Shown here: positions 56,394 through 64,000 of the stretch, piece after piece
Layout: each line of letters opens with the position of its first letter
How positions within the stretch are numbered: the first letter of the stretch is position 1
From: Xylophilus sp. Leaf220
Lineage (GTDB): Bacteria > Pseudomonadota > Gammaproteobacteria > Burkholderiales > Burkholderiaceae_C
Assembly (NCBI RefSeq): GCF_001421705.1
Contig: NZ_LMKO01000001.1
Coordinates: 47,451-111,450, forward strand
Reading direction: 5' to 3'
DNA: 64,000 nt
Made by a program: the position numbers and the translations under genes
The notes under the pieces: model-generated
What the model was told of the DNA's origin: nothing
Seen by the model: only the letters and a program-made list of their open reading frames with translations
Databases searched by the model: none

Positions 56394-56816
56394 TCATCGG
56401 TAGCCGACGAACAGGATGGCCACGTTCAGCGCGAAGCCGAGCGAGTAGGCCGCGCTGCGCGTGGCCGCGCCACCGGCCATGTAGATCGCGCTGTAGGCCA
56501 CCCGCACCAGCACCCAGCCGACCGCCAGCAGGTCGAGCCGGCCCTGCGGCGCAGCCAGCTGGTGGGCGACGACCACCGCGCCGATGAAGAAGGGCAGGCT
56601 CTCGAAGCCATTCTGCTGGGCCGCCATCGCACGCGCGCGCCAGCCGCGCACCCCTTCGGCCCACGTCCTGGGCGCGCGGTTGTCGTAGCCCTGCGCACCG
56701 GCCTTGGCGACGACGGCGCACAGGATCGGCAGCAGCGCCGCGGCCAGCACGCACCAGTAGGCGATCGTGAAATGCAGCGCGCCCGCCGGGGCCGCGACGG
56801 ATGAAATGCCGTTCAT
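56394..56816 (-). CDS. MAPEG-family membrane protein
   Basis: 140-residue four-helix membrane protein. It shows the bacterial MAPEG pattern: an N-terminal helix (TIAYWCVLAAALLPILCAVVAK), the loop YDNRAPRTW...GWRARAMAAQQNGFESLPFFIGAV (in parts), and final helices with VLVRVAYSAIYMAG. Homologues include glutathione-dependent enzymes, but bacterial members of this branch are uncharacterised. It lies 28 bases from the recR stop on the same strand. Confidence 0.88.
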   Translation of the reverse strand: MNGISSVAAPAGALHFTIAYWCVLAAALLPILCAVVAKAGAQGYDNRAPRTWAEGVRGWRARAMAAQQNGFESLPFFIGAVVVAHQLAAPQGRLDLLAVGWVLVRVAYSAIYMAGGAATRSAAYSLGFALNVAILFVGYR

Positions 56817-56844
56817 GCAAAGTATCTCCGTCGCACGGAGCGCC

Positions 56845-57438
56845 TCAGCGGCGGTCCGCCAGGGCGTGGGCGATCGTGCCCAGGTCGACGTACTCCAGCT
56901 CGCTGCCCACCGGCACGCCGCGCGAGAGCCGGGTGACCCGCAGGCCGCGCGCCTTCAGGCCTTCCGAGATCGCATGCGCCGTCGCCTCGCCCTCGGCGGT
57001 GAAGTTGGTCGCGAGGATCGTCTCCTGCACCGTGCCGTCGGTCGCGCGCTCGAACAGCTTGTGCAGGCCGATCTCGTGGGGGCCGATGCCGTCGAGCGGC
57101 GACAGCTTGCCCATCAGCACGAAGTACAGGCCCTTGAAGGCGCCGGTGCGCTCCATCGCCGACTGGTCGGCCGGCGTTTCGACCACGCACAGCTTGGTCG
57201 CATCGCGCGACGGGTCGCTGCACACCTCGCAGATGTCGGATTCGGTGAAGGTGTGGCACAGCAGGCAGTGGCGCACCTGGCCGGCCGCGTCGTGCAACGC
57301 CCGCGACAGCATCTCGGCACCGGGCCGGTCGTGCTGCAGCAGGTGGAAGGCCATGCGCTGGGCGGTCTTGGCCCCCACGCCGGGCAAACGGCGCAGCGCC
57401 TGGACGAGCGCATCGAGCGAGCTGGTAGGAGCGGCCAT
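56845..57438 (-). CDS. recR: recombination mediator RecR
   Basis: 197-residue DNA-repair protein that works with RecO/RecF in loading RecA at gaps. The HhH start is [28 protein letters not shown] (in parts), the zinc finger [18 protein letters not shown], and the Toprim domain [28 protein letters not shown] (in parts). Start ATG 57438 precedes the HhH domain. It is the last gene of the dnaX-ybaB-DUF1176-recR series. Confidence 0.96.
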   Translation of the reverse strand: MAAPTSSLDALVQALRRLPGVGAKTAQRMAFHLLQHDRPGAEMLSRALHDAAGQVRHCLLCHTFTESDICEVCSDPSRDATKLCVVETPADQSAMERTGAFKGLYFVLMGKLSPLDGIGPHEIGLHKLFERATDGTVQETILATNFTAEGEATAHAISEGLKARGLRVTRLSRGVPVGSELEYVDLGTIAHALADRR

Positions 57439-57446
57439 CGTGGAAG

Positions 57447-58646
57447 TTATTGCGCCGGCGCCGGGGCAGCCGCGGCGGTGGCAGGCACGGAACGCGTGCG
57501 GTAGAGCGCCGGCCAGTCGCCCGGCGAGCCGGCGCAACGGCGCTGCTCGTCGCGCGATGCCGGCTGGAAAGCGGTGCCGTCGAACACCCACGACCGGGCG
57601 ATGCCGCAGTCGCCGATGCCCCGGCCCTTCGCGAAGGACGACAGGGTGGCGGTGGCCGGGTCGTAGAACGCCTCGGTCGCCACGCTCGGGTCGTCGTTCT
57701 TGCCGGCCGGCAGGCCGCCCGGCACCTCGGGCAGCGCCACCGGCCGCGCCTGCTGCGGGGCCGACCGGGGCACCCGCAGCACCAGCGCGGCGCTCTGGTA
57801 GGCGCCCGACCAGCACTGCAGCAGCACCAGGGCGTCGGCGCCGGTCAACGGCATCGCGTCGTCGGATGCGGCCGCGTCGGCGGCGCCGCGCGGCGCATCG
57901 CACTTGCGCGCGACCAGTGCGGCGTTGCGGGTGCGGACCGCTGCCGCGAACGCCTGCGCATCGGCCAGCGGCGGCGGCGCGGCGGCGGCCTGCACCACCG
58001 GCAGCGCCGGCGCGGCCGGCACCTGCGCGGCGGGCCCGGTGCCCGGCTGGTGCAGCGCGGTGGCGGTCCCGACCCGGCCCTGCACGTCGTCAATGAAAAG
58101 CAGCGCGGCCGCCAGGCCGTCGAGCGACAGCTGCAGCGGTCCGTCGGGCTGCTGCACCGCCATCTGCCGCGCCTGGTCCAGGCGGCGGGCCAGCTTCAGC
58201 GCAGGCTCGCCCTGCAGACGGTAGCTGCCTTCGCCGTCGGTGGTCCAGGCGCTGCCGGCCGCGGCCGGCCGGTCGGCGCCGGCGAGCGCCGTGCCGTCGA
58301 GCCGCAGGGCGTCCGACGTCAGCGGCTTCTCGCCGGCCAGGTCGAGGTCCACCGCGCCCGCGGGGCCGGCCTCGCGCGCGACCGAAAGCCGCATCGGCAG
58401 CGTGTCGCCGGCGGCGGGCGCCAGGCGCGCCTCGCAGCGGCGCACGTTGTCGCAGGCGACGATCCAGTCCTTGAATTCGCGGTAGGCCGGCACCGCCGGT
58501 GCCGCGGCCTGGGCCGCGAAGACCGACAAGGCGCCGAGGCCCGCGACCAGCACGGCACCCGTGCGCCGCGGCGCCCGCGCCGCACCGGAGAAAGCGAGGC
58601 TCCCCTGCATGCGACGACGAGGCCGGCGGCCGGACACGGGCGTCAT
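57447..58646 (-). CDS. DUF1176 family secreted protein
   Basis: 399-residue exported protein. After a basic N-terminus and hydrophobic segment ([21 protein letters not shown]) it shows the DUF1176 hallmark [19 protein letters not shown]; cysteine pairs (CDN...CEA, CW, CGIA, CAG) suggest disulfides outside the cytoplasm. Function unknown. It lies between ybaB and recR with only eight bases to each neighbour, an unusual passenger in a DNA-replication/repair operon. Confidence 0.88.
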   Translation of the reverse strand: MTPVSGRRPRRRMQGSLAFSGAARAPRRTGAVLVAGLGALSVFAAQAAAPAVPAYREFKDWIVACDNVRRCEARLAPAAGDTLPMRLSVAREAGPAGAVDLDLAGEKPLTSDALRLDGTALAGADRPAAAGSAWTTDGEGSYRLQGEPALKLARRLDQARQMAVQQPDGPLQLSLDGLAAALLFIDDVQGRVGTATALHQPGTGPAAQVPAAPALPVVQAAAAPPPLADAQAFAAAVRTRNAALVARKCDAPRGAADAAASDDAMPLTGADALVLLQCWSGAYQSAALVLRVPRSAPQQARPVALPEVPGGLPAGKNDDPSVATEAFYDPATATLSSFAKGRGIGDCGIARSWVFDGTAFQPASRDEQRRCAGSPGDWPALYRTRSVPATAAAAPAPAQ

Positions 58647-58653
58647 CGCGGGA

Positions 58654-58986
58654 TCAGAACGGAAACTTCATGCCGCCGGGCAGGCCCGGCATGCCGGCGC
58701 TGATCTTGCCCATCTTTTCCTGGCTGGTGTCCTCGGCCTTGCGCACCGCGGCATTGAAGGCGGCGGCGACCAGGTCTTCGAGCATGTCCTTGTCCTCGGC
58801 CAGCAGGCTCGGGTCGATGGTGATGCGCTTGACGTCGTGCTTGCAGGTCATCAGCACCTTCACCAGGCCGGCGCCGGATTCGCCTTCCACCTCGATGGTC
58901 GCCAGTTCGTCCTGGGCCTTCTTGAGGTTGTCCTGCATGTTTTGCGCCTGCTTCATGAGGCCGGCGAGTTGTCCTTTGTTGAACAT
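58654..58986 (-). CDS. ybaB: YbaB/EbfC family nucleoid-associated protein
   Basis: 110-residue dimeric DNA-binding protein. It begins [20 protein letters not shown] and contains [25 protein letters not shown] (in parts) and the end [12 protein letters not shown], characteristic of the family. It modulates nucleoid structure and gene expression. It follows dnaX in the same transcript, as in most proteobacteria. Confidence 0.97.
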   Translation of the reverse strand: MFNKGQLAGLMKQAQNMQDNLKKAQDELATIEVEGESGAGLVKVLMTCKHDVKRITIDPSLLAEDKDMLEDLVAAAFNAAVRKAEDTSQEKMGKISAGMPGLPGGMKFPF

Positions 58987-59048
58987 GGAATTCCTTCGGG
59001 TTGTCCGGGATGGGATGGGAGGGGTGGGATGGGAAAAGGCTGCGCGCC

Positions 59049-61298
59049 TCAGGCGGCCCGGGGCGGCAGCGGCTTGATGCTGCCGGGCACGATTTTCGCG
59101 CCAAAGTCGCGCACCATCTGCTGCACGAAGGGATCGTTCTGCACGATCTCCTCGGCACGGTGCTGGCGCGCGGCGGCGGCGGCGGCATTGCGGCGTGCGG
59201 GGCTGTCGACGACCACGCCGATCTCGACGGCCAGCGTCTCGGCATGGCCCGCCGTGGCCAGAGCGGTGCGCAGGCGCTCGCGGCTGGTCGGCTGGTTGAG
59301 CGATTCGCGCTCGACCCGCAGGATCCAATGGCTGCCGTCGCGCGACACCAGCTGCGACTGCAGCGCCAGTTCCCGCACCAGCGCCGAGATCGCCTCGGCC
59401 GCGATCAGCTGGCCGACGGTGGCGTGCCAGGCATCGCCCTCGTCCGTGCGGGTGAAGGTGGCGGCCGGCGGCCGGGGGCCGTTGCCGGCGGCATCGGGAC
59501 GCGGCTGGGACCGCAGGCCCGGCTCGGGCTGCTGCCGCACCGGAATAGCTATTATATTGGTAGCATCAGGTCGGCCATGGACGCCGGCCACAGGCCTTTT
59601 TTCTTCGAAAGAAGCCGATGGCGGACGCTCGTGCACCGGCAAGGCCAGGCCGGCTCGTCCGCCCTGCGAGGCGACCGGCTCAGGAGTGGAGCCGACCGGC
59701 GCCGCACCGCTCTCGCGACCGGCAGGGGCGGCCGACTCTGCGGCGATCGAGTCCAGCCACTCGGCATCGCCGCCGTCGTCCATGCCGGGCGGGGCCGTGT
59801 CGGCTTCTGCGTCGCCGGCGTTGTCCGCTTCTTCCGCGTACGGGGCGGGTGCGCCGTCTTCGAACTGCGCAACAGGTCGGCCAGGCGAGTCCGAGGCGGC
59901 AGGAGCATGCACAGCTGAGGGCTGCTGCGGTTGCGGTTGCGGTTGCGGTTGCGGTTGTGGTTGCGGATCGTGCTGCGGCGGCGGTGCAGGTATGGCCGGA
60001 CCCTGCCGAGGGACGGGCGGCCGCGCAGGCGCCGCCTCGGATACGGCGGGCGATGGCGCGGACGGCGCTTTCGCTACCGCTGCGGCCGGCGGTCGGGGGT
60101 CCGAAACGACCAGCGTCGGACCCGACGCTGCAGCGTCTGCCGTCGCGGCCTGCGCCGCGTCAGCCGGCTTCAGTGTTTTTTTTTGAGACGATCCAGGCTT
60201 GAACGCCAGCAGGCGCAGCAGCACCATCGTGAGCGCGGCGTATTCGTCGGGCGCCAGGCCCAGTTCGGCGCGGCCGTGCAGGCACAAGCTGTAGAGCAGC
60301 TGGGTCTCGTCGGCAGGCATCTCGCCCGCCAGCCGCGCGATCTCGACCGCCTCGCCGTCGGCCGCGTCCACTGCCGCGGCCATCTGCGGCACGGCCTGCA
60401 TCACGGCCATGCGCTGCAGCACCGCGGTCATCTCTTCCAGCGTGGAGCCGGCGGAAAACCCGTTGACCCGCAACACGTCGGCCGTCTCGACCACCGTCTT
60501 GCCGTCGCCGCCGGCGAGTGCGCCGATCAGACGGAACACGTGCGAACGGTCGACGCTGCCGAGCATCCGGCGCACCGTGTCTTCCTCGAGCGCGCCGTTG
60601 CCAAAGGCGATCGCCTGGTCGGTGAGCGAGAGCGCATCGCGCATCGATCCGCGGGCGGCACGGGAGATCAGCTTCAAGGACGGCGCGTCGGCCGCGACGG
60701 CTTCGGTCTGCAGCACCTGGGCCAGGTGCTCCTCGACCGTCTCGGGCGCCATCGGCCGCAGGTTGAACTGCAGGCATCGCGACAGCACCGTGACCGGCAC
60801 CTTCTGCGGGTCGGTCGTCGCCAGGACGAACTTGAGGTATTCGGGCGGCTCCTCCAGCGTCTTCAGCATCGCGTTGAAGGCGGTGTTGGTGAGCATGTGC
60901 ACTTCGTCGATCATGAAGACCTTGAAGCGCCCGACCACCGGCTTGTAGACCGCCTGCTCCAGCAGCGACTGGACTTCGTCCACGCCCCGGTTGGAGGCGG
61001 CGTCGAGCTCGGTGTAGTCGACGAAGCGGCCGGCATCGATATCGGTGCAGGCCTGGCACACGCCGCAGGGCGCCGAGGTGATGCCGCCCTGCCCGTCCGG
61101 CCCCACGCAGTTGAGCGACTTGGCCAGGATGCGAGAGACGGTGGTCTTGCCCACGCCGCGGGTGCCGGTGAAGAGGTAGGCATGGTGCAGACGCTGGGTC
61201 TGCAATGCGTTCGACAGCGCCTGCACCACATGCTCCTGGCCGACCATTTCGGAGAAGTTCCGGGGGCGGTATTTGCGGGCGAGCACGAGGTAGGACAT
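59049..61298 (-). CDS. dnaX: DNA polymerase III subunits tau/gamma
   Basis: 749-residue clamp-loader ATPase (tau). It starts [20 protein letters not shown], with Walker [13 protein letters not shown], the zinc site CVGPDGQ...CGVCQACTD, the DEVH box MIDEVHML and sensor 1 LSRCLQF. Domain III ends about residue 370, then a long Pro/Ala/Gln-rich linker leads to tau domain V. At codons 372-375 a run of nine A residues allows slippage into a frame that stops five codons later, giving a 379-residue gamma-like protein. A dispersed repeat is embedded in frame in the linker at 59548-59603. ybaB follows. Confidence 0.96.
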   Translation of the reverse strand: MSYLVLARKYRPRNFSEMVGQEHVVQALSNALQTQRLHHAYLFTGTRGVGKTTVSRILAKSLNCVGPDGQGGITSAPCGVCQACTDIDAGRFVDYTELDAASNRGVDEVQSLLEQAVYKPVVGRFKVFMIDEVHMLTNTAFNAMLKTLEEPPEYLKFVLATTDPQKVPVTVLSRCLQFNLRPMAPETVEEHLAQVLQTEAVAADAPSLKLISRAARGSMRDALSLTDQAIAFGNGALEEDTVRRMLGSVDRSHVFRLIGALAGGDGKTVVETADVLRVNGFSAGSTLEEMTAVLQRMAVMQAVPQMAAAVDAADGEAVEIARLAGEMPADETQLLYSLCLHGRAELGLAPDEYAALTMVLLRLLAFKPGSSQKKTLKPADAAQAATADAAASGPTLVVSDPRPPAAAVAKAPSAPSPAVSEAAPARPPVPRQGPAIPAPPPQHDPQPQPQPQPQPQPQQPSAVHAPAASDSPGRPVAQFEDGAPAPYAEEADNAGDAEADTAPPGMDDGGDAEWLDSIAAESAAPAGRESGAAPVGSTPEPVASQGGRAGLALPVHERPPSASFEEKRPVAGVHGRPDATNIIAIPVRQQPEPGLRSQPRPDAAGNGPRPPAATFTRTDEGDAWHATVGQLIAAEAISALVRELALQSQLVSRDGSHWILRVERESLNQPTSRERLRTALATAGHAETLAVEIGVVVDSPARRNAAAAAARQHRAEEIVQNDPFVQQMVRDFGAKIVPGSIKPLPPRAA
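59548..59603 (-). repeat. dispersed repeat, family 1, copy 5, inside dnaX
   Basis: In the reverse sense it reads GAAAAAAGGCCTGTGGCCGG ... ATGCTACCAATATAATAGC (56 bases), aligning with the four other copies. It falls in the low-complexity linker of DnaX and encodes part of [20 protein letters not shown]. Confidence 0.8.
60176..60184 (-). other. A9 slippage site in dnaX
   Basis: Minus-strand reading is CAA AAA AAA ACA, nine consecutive A bases at codons 372-375. A -1 shift (or equivalent transcript slippage) continues AAC ACT GAA GCC GGC TGA and stops. GC-rich potential hairpins (GCGGCGCAGGCCGC, GACGCTGCAGCGTC) follow. Position after domain III matches the end of gamma in other bacteria. Confidence 0.72.
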
Positions 61299-61451
61299 CA
61301 CCCGGATTCTACGGGGCCGGGCATGCACGGGCTGCCGTCCCGGATCGTCACGCAGCCGCACCCCGGTGTTCGGCCGCGCGGGGTGCGGGGCATTTCCGCA
61401 ACCGCGTAGGGATGTCGTTCGCCGCTGCCGAAACAGGGCCCGGTCGCACGA

Positions 61452-61457
61452 TACAAT
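61452..61457 (+). promoter_or_regulatory. -10 box of the SRP RNA gene
   Basis: TACAAT at 61452-61457 stands about six bases before the predicted 5' end of the 4.5S RNA. No clear -35 hexamer was recognised. Confidence 0.5.
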
Positions 61458-61462
61458 GGCGG

Positions 61463-61562
61463 CTGACGGGCCTCCCCGCATAGGGAAGCGGCCAACCGGG
61501 TCAGGTGGGGAACCAAGCAGCCCTAACTGTGGATCTAGTGCCGGGGGTAAGGCTCGTCAACC
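61463..61562 (+). ncRNA. ffs: 4.5S signal recognition particle RNA
   Basis: The conserved SRP RNA tip is present: GGGTCAGGTGGGGAACCAAGCAGCC, given here in parts (GGTCAGG, GGAA-type loop, AAGCAGCC), with CTAGTGCCGGGGG on the returning strand. The ends GACGGGCCT (about 61465) and AGGCTCGTC (about 61550) pair to close the long hairpin. Size is about 100 bases, as for the bacterial small SRP RNA that binds Ffh. It is divergent from dnaX. End positions are approximate. Confidence 0.92.
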
Positions 61563-61584
61563 CTCATTTTCGTTGCAGCCCGCC

Positions 61585-61606
61585 GTGCTTTCTATAGCAC
61601 TTTTTT
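61585..61606 (+). terminator. probable ffs terminator
   Basis: GTGCT / AGCAC 5-bp stem around TTCTAT, followed directly by TTTTTT. It lies about 25 bases after the SRP RNA. Confidence 0.6.
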
Positions 61607-62163
61607 CTACAGGCTGCAATCGCCTCCCCTGTCTCTGCTTTCTGTTGTACAGGCCGGTCATCGCGACATCTTCGTGCGCGCGCTCCTGCAGTTCGGCTTA
61701 CCAAACCATCTGCAGAGACTGCATGACCACGCGTACCAGCGAGGGGCGGCGCATCGACTGGTCCAGCAAGTTCGTCGCCCCTGCAGCGACGGCCGGCAAG
61801 ACGCATACGGCGGTCGCGATGAAGGGAGTGTTGACGAATTGCTGGGCTACGGCTTTCATGGGACCTATGGTCGCCACCAATCCGTTTGCGGCACTGCAGC
61901 AGAGGCGCCGACGCAGCGAAGGATTTACCAGGGTGCATCGGGTCGGCCGGAGCCTACGGCAGCGTCGGCCCATCCGGTAGGGATGTAGGACGCCGGGCGG
62001 TGCCAAGCACTGGGAGGAACAAATGGCGCAAGGCGCCCTGCGACGCCGAATCCACTCGGATGACCCACCGATCGCGCGCTTGTGAGGGCGAAATTAGCTA
62101 CCGGATACAAACGGTGATAGTTTCGTTCCGGATAAATAAAGGGCCCTGAAGCTATGCTCCCGG
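61607..62163. other. gene-poor region between ffs and nuclease
   Basis: About 550 bases without a recognised gene. On the minus strand 61859-61698 a 53-residue frame (starting MKAVAQQFVNTPFIATAVCV) has coding-like third positions and a signal-peptide-like start but no family match and no ribosome site. It could be a small secreted protein or a gene remnant. Confidence 0.4.
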
Positions 62164-63021
62164 ATGCCCCAAAAACGCAAATCCATCCGGCGCAAAAAAG
62201 CCGCCACGGGCTCCTCCTCACGCACGCTCAAATCCGGCATCCACGCCTTCGTGCTCTCCTTTTCGATCGGCCTCGCGGCGATCGGCTGCAGCGTTTCCCC
62301 GTCGGTGCCCGATACGGTCGCGGCAGGTCCATCGAGCCCGCCGGCGCAGGCCGCTGCAGGCCCAGGCTTCGCCGCTTGCCCCCAGCATTTCCCCGCCGCA
62401 CCGCCGCCGGTGGCGGCGCCGGGGCTGCAGCGCGAGCTGTGCTTCGATGCGTTCGCCGTCCTGTACTCGGGACAGAGCAAGACGCCGATCTACGCCGTCG
62501 AGCGCCTGACCCGGTCCCGCCTAGAGTCCGCCCAGGGGATCAAGCGCAGCGACCGGTTCTATCCCGAAGCACGGCTGCCCGCCGCCTACCGTGCCCAGTT
62601 GGCCGACTACGCCGGCTCGGGCTACGACCGCGGCCACATGGCCCCCGCCGGCGACATGCCGACGGCGGAAGCGAAGGCGCAGAGCTTCAGTCTGGCCAAC
62701 ATGGTGCCCCAGGCGCCCGCCCTGAACCAGAAAGCCTGGAACCAGATCGAGCAGGCCACCCGCAAATACGCGGCGCGGGCGCCCGGCGACGTGTACGTGT
62801 TCACCGGCCCGAGCTACGGCGCAGGACCGGCGACGCTGGGAGCCAACAAGGTGTGGATCCCGGCCGCCACCTGGAAACTGGTGCATGTGCCGGCGGAAGG
62901 CCGGTCGTGGGCCTACTGGATGACCAACGACGCCGGGCCGCACACCCTGAAGCCGATCGACTACGCACAGTTCGTGAAACGGGGCGGGCCGGCCCTGCTG
63001 TCGGCAGAACTGGCGCACTAG
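62164..63021 (+). CDS. DNA/RNA non-specific endonuclease (NUC family)
   Basis: 285-residue exported nuclease of the Serratia-nuclease type. A basic N-terminus and hydrophobic stretch ending in LAAIGCS suggest a lipoprotein or signal anchor. The catalytic motif is YDRGHMAPAGDM (His and following Asn in SLANMVPQ.PALNQKAWNQIE), and VFTGPSYG completes the site. Two to three Cys flank the domain. It would act in the periplasm or outside, for nutrient DNA scavenging or defence. Alone between ffs and tRNA-Ser. Confidence 0.92.
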   Translation: MPQKRKSIRRKKAATGSSSRTLKSGIHAFVLSFSIGLAAIGCSVSPSVPDTVAAGPSSPPAQAAAGPGFAACPQHFPAAPPPVAAPGLQRELCFDAFAVLYSGQSKTPIYAVERLTRSRLESAQGIKRSDRFYPEARLPAAYRAQLADYAGSGYDRGHMAPAGDMPTAEAKAQSFSLANMVPQAPALNQKAWNQIEQATRKYAARAPGDVYVFTGPSYGAGPATLGANKVWIPAATWKLVHVPAEGRSWAYWMTNDAGPHTLKPIDYAQFVKRGGPALLSAELAH

Positions 63022-63161
63022 CCCTGCGGTGCATGGCTACGACAACCGAGATGGACGAGTTGGATGCGGTGGGGTGAGGCTCCCTCGGGAGAGGCGAAAC
63101 CGGGACATCGGAAAAGCACCCCCCAGAAACCAAAAAAGCCCTTGAATTTCAAGAGCTTGTC

Positions 63162-63254
63162 TGGCGGAAACGGAGGGATTCGAACCCTCGATGAGGCTCT
63201 ACACCCCATACTCCCTTAGCAGGGGAGCACCTTCGGCCACTCGGTCACGTTTCC
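63162..63254 (-). tRNA. tRNA-Ser(GCT)
   Basis: Minus-strand cloverleaf: acceptor GGAAACG / CGTTTCC with G and CCA encoded, D-arm, anticodon stem TCCCC / GGGGA-type pairing around CTGCTAA (anticodon GCT), a long variable arm typical of serine tRNAs, and T-arm GAGGG-TTCGAAT-CCCTC. Length 93 bases. It reads AGC/AGT codons. Confidence 0.96.
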
Positions 63255-63311
63255 TAGAAGCCCCTGATTATGCCTGATGCCGGCGGCGATTTCGCCGCGC
63301 GGCGGGATTTT

Positions 63312-64000
63312 TCAGGCCTTGGGCTGGTCGAGGTCGAAGGCACGGTGCAGCGCGCGGACGGCCAGCTCCATGTACTTCTCGTCGATCACCACCGACGTCT
63401 TGATCTCCGAGGTCGAGATCATCTGGATGTTGATGCCCTCTTCGCTCAGCACCCGGAACATCTTGCTGGCGACACCCACATGGCTGCGCATGCCGATGCC
63501 GACGATGCTGACCTTGCAGATCTTGGCGTCCGACTCGATGCGGTCGGCACCCAGCGACGGCAGCACCTTGGTCTGCAGCATCTCGACGGTGCGCGGCAGG
63601 TCGTTGCGGTGCACGGTGAAGCTGAAGTCGGTCTTGCCGTCCTTCGAGAGGTTCTGGATGATCACGTCGACTTCGACGTTGGCATCGGCCACCGCGCCCA
63701 GGATCTGGTAGGCGATGCCGGGCTTGTCGGGCACGCCCAGGACCGAGATCTTGGCCTCGTCGCGGTTGAAGGCAATGCCGGATACGACGGCTTGTTCCAT
63801 TTGTTCGTCTTCCTCGAAAGTGATCAGGGTGCCGGACACGGCCTCTTCGGCGATGTCGATGTCCCACGGGGTGAAGCTGCTCAGCACCCGCAGCGGGACC
63901 TTGTACTTGCCCGCGAATTCGACCGAGCGGATCTGCAGCACCTTGGAGCCGAGGGACGCCATCTCCAGCATCTCCTCGAAGCTGACCGTCTGCAGTCGCC
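63312..64000 (-). CDS. lysC: aspartate kinase, C-terminal part (5' end outside window)
   Basis: The last 229 residues of aspartokinase, first enzyme of the lysine/threonine/methionine pathway. The end of the kinase domain reads FEEMLEMASLGSKVLQIRSVEFAGKYKVPLRVLSSF (in parts), followed by two ACT domains (ISVLGVPDKPGIAYQILGAVADANVEVDVIIQN and VSIVGIGMRSHVGVASKMFRVLSEEGINIQMISTSEIK, in parts) that bind lysine and threonine. The frame continues past base 64000. It resembles the catalytic alpha subunit of alpha2beta2-type LysC. tRNA-Ser follows downstream on the same strand. Confidence 0.96.
   Translation of the reverse strand, partial: RLQTVSFEEMLEMASLGSKVLQIRSVEFAGKYKVPLRVLSSFTPWDIDIAEEAVSGTLITFEEDEQMEQAVVSGIAFNRDEAKISVLGVPDKPGIAYQILGAVADANVEVDVIIQNLSKDGKTDFSFTVHRNDLPRTVEMLQTKVLPSLGADRIESDAKICKVSIVGIGMRSHVGVASKMFRVLSEEGINIQMISTSEIKTSVVIDEKYMELAVRALHRAFDLDQPKA

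Noticed and set aside
61576-61612. Sixth copy of the 55-bp repeat
   Set aside because: CTATAGCACTTTTTTCTACAGGC resembles one end only in a loose way and is better explained as the ffs terminator.

Overview
The window looks like chromosomal DNA of a GC-rich betaproteobacterium, most likely a member of the Comamonadaceae (family-level inference). Support comes from the block leuA, pssA, ilvC, ilvN, ilvB divergent from a sigma factor / DUF3619 / DUF3106 / RDD operon, from aat next to bpt, from dnaX-ybaB-recR beside an ffs gene, and from short dispersed repeats. Almost all of it is protein-coding core genome.

Layout. 1-1499: 3' part of a methyl-accepting chemotaxis protein. 1500-6110: an accessory patch of lower GC with two unrelated tyrosine recombinases, an AlpA-type regulator and two different tRNA 3' remnants (Val, Asn), i.e. 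traces of at least two integration events. 6177-9408: a DUF3072 protein and a pilin-like gene immediately followed by a GGDEF/EAL protein. 9608-14419: an IclR regulator divergent from a LeuC/LeuD-like hydratase, an isocitrate-lyase/PEP-mutase-like lyase and a Bug-type binding protein, probably one small organic-acid catabolic unit. 14493-22030: a hypothetical protein, a class V aminotransferase, a PAS-GAF hybrid histidine kinase and a ferric-iron ABC transporter (fbpABC type). 22149-29914: a marR-MFS-MATE operon, a thioesterase, gloA, gluconokinase, a 49-residue basic protein, the N-degron transferases aat and bpt, and a second IclR regulator.

30037-41110: a PBP7-like peptidase; branched-chain amino acid synthesis (leuA behind a Leu-rich leader peptide and attenuator; ilvB-ilvN-ilvC) with pssA; the divergent sigma-factor operon ending in a LOG-family gene. 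41168-54909: glnB, an acetyltransferase, a second chemoreceptor, ppa, an aldehyde dehydrogenase, a ZIP transporter, a superoxide dismutase, moaA-mobA, rnhA, a methyltransferase, gloB and mltD. 54988-64000: a DUF3096 membrane peptide, an ABC binding protein, a MAPEG protein, the dnaX-ybaB-DUF1176-recR operon, the 4.5S SRP RNA, a secreted nuclease, tRNA-Ser(GCT) and the C-terminal part of aspartate kinase.

Most notable signals: (1) a five-copy, about 55-bp dispersed repeat with two copies inside reading frames (dnaX and an acetyltransferase) and one supplying a stop codon; (2) an A9 run in dnaX placed to make a short gamma-like product; (3) a leucine-codon leader peptide, apparently leaderless, with mutually exclusive hairpins before leuA; (4) a hydratase/lyase operon whose proteins all depart from canonical active-site motifs, with a 13-bp inverted repeat spaced 74 bp apart in its divergent control region; (5) two recombinase modules beside orphan tRNA 3' ends.
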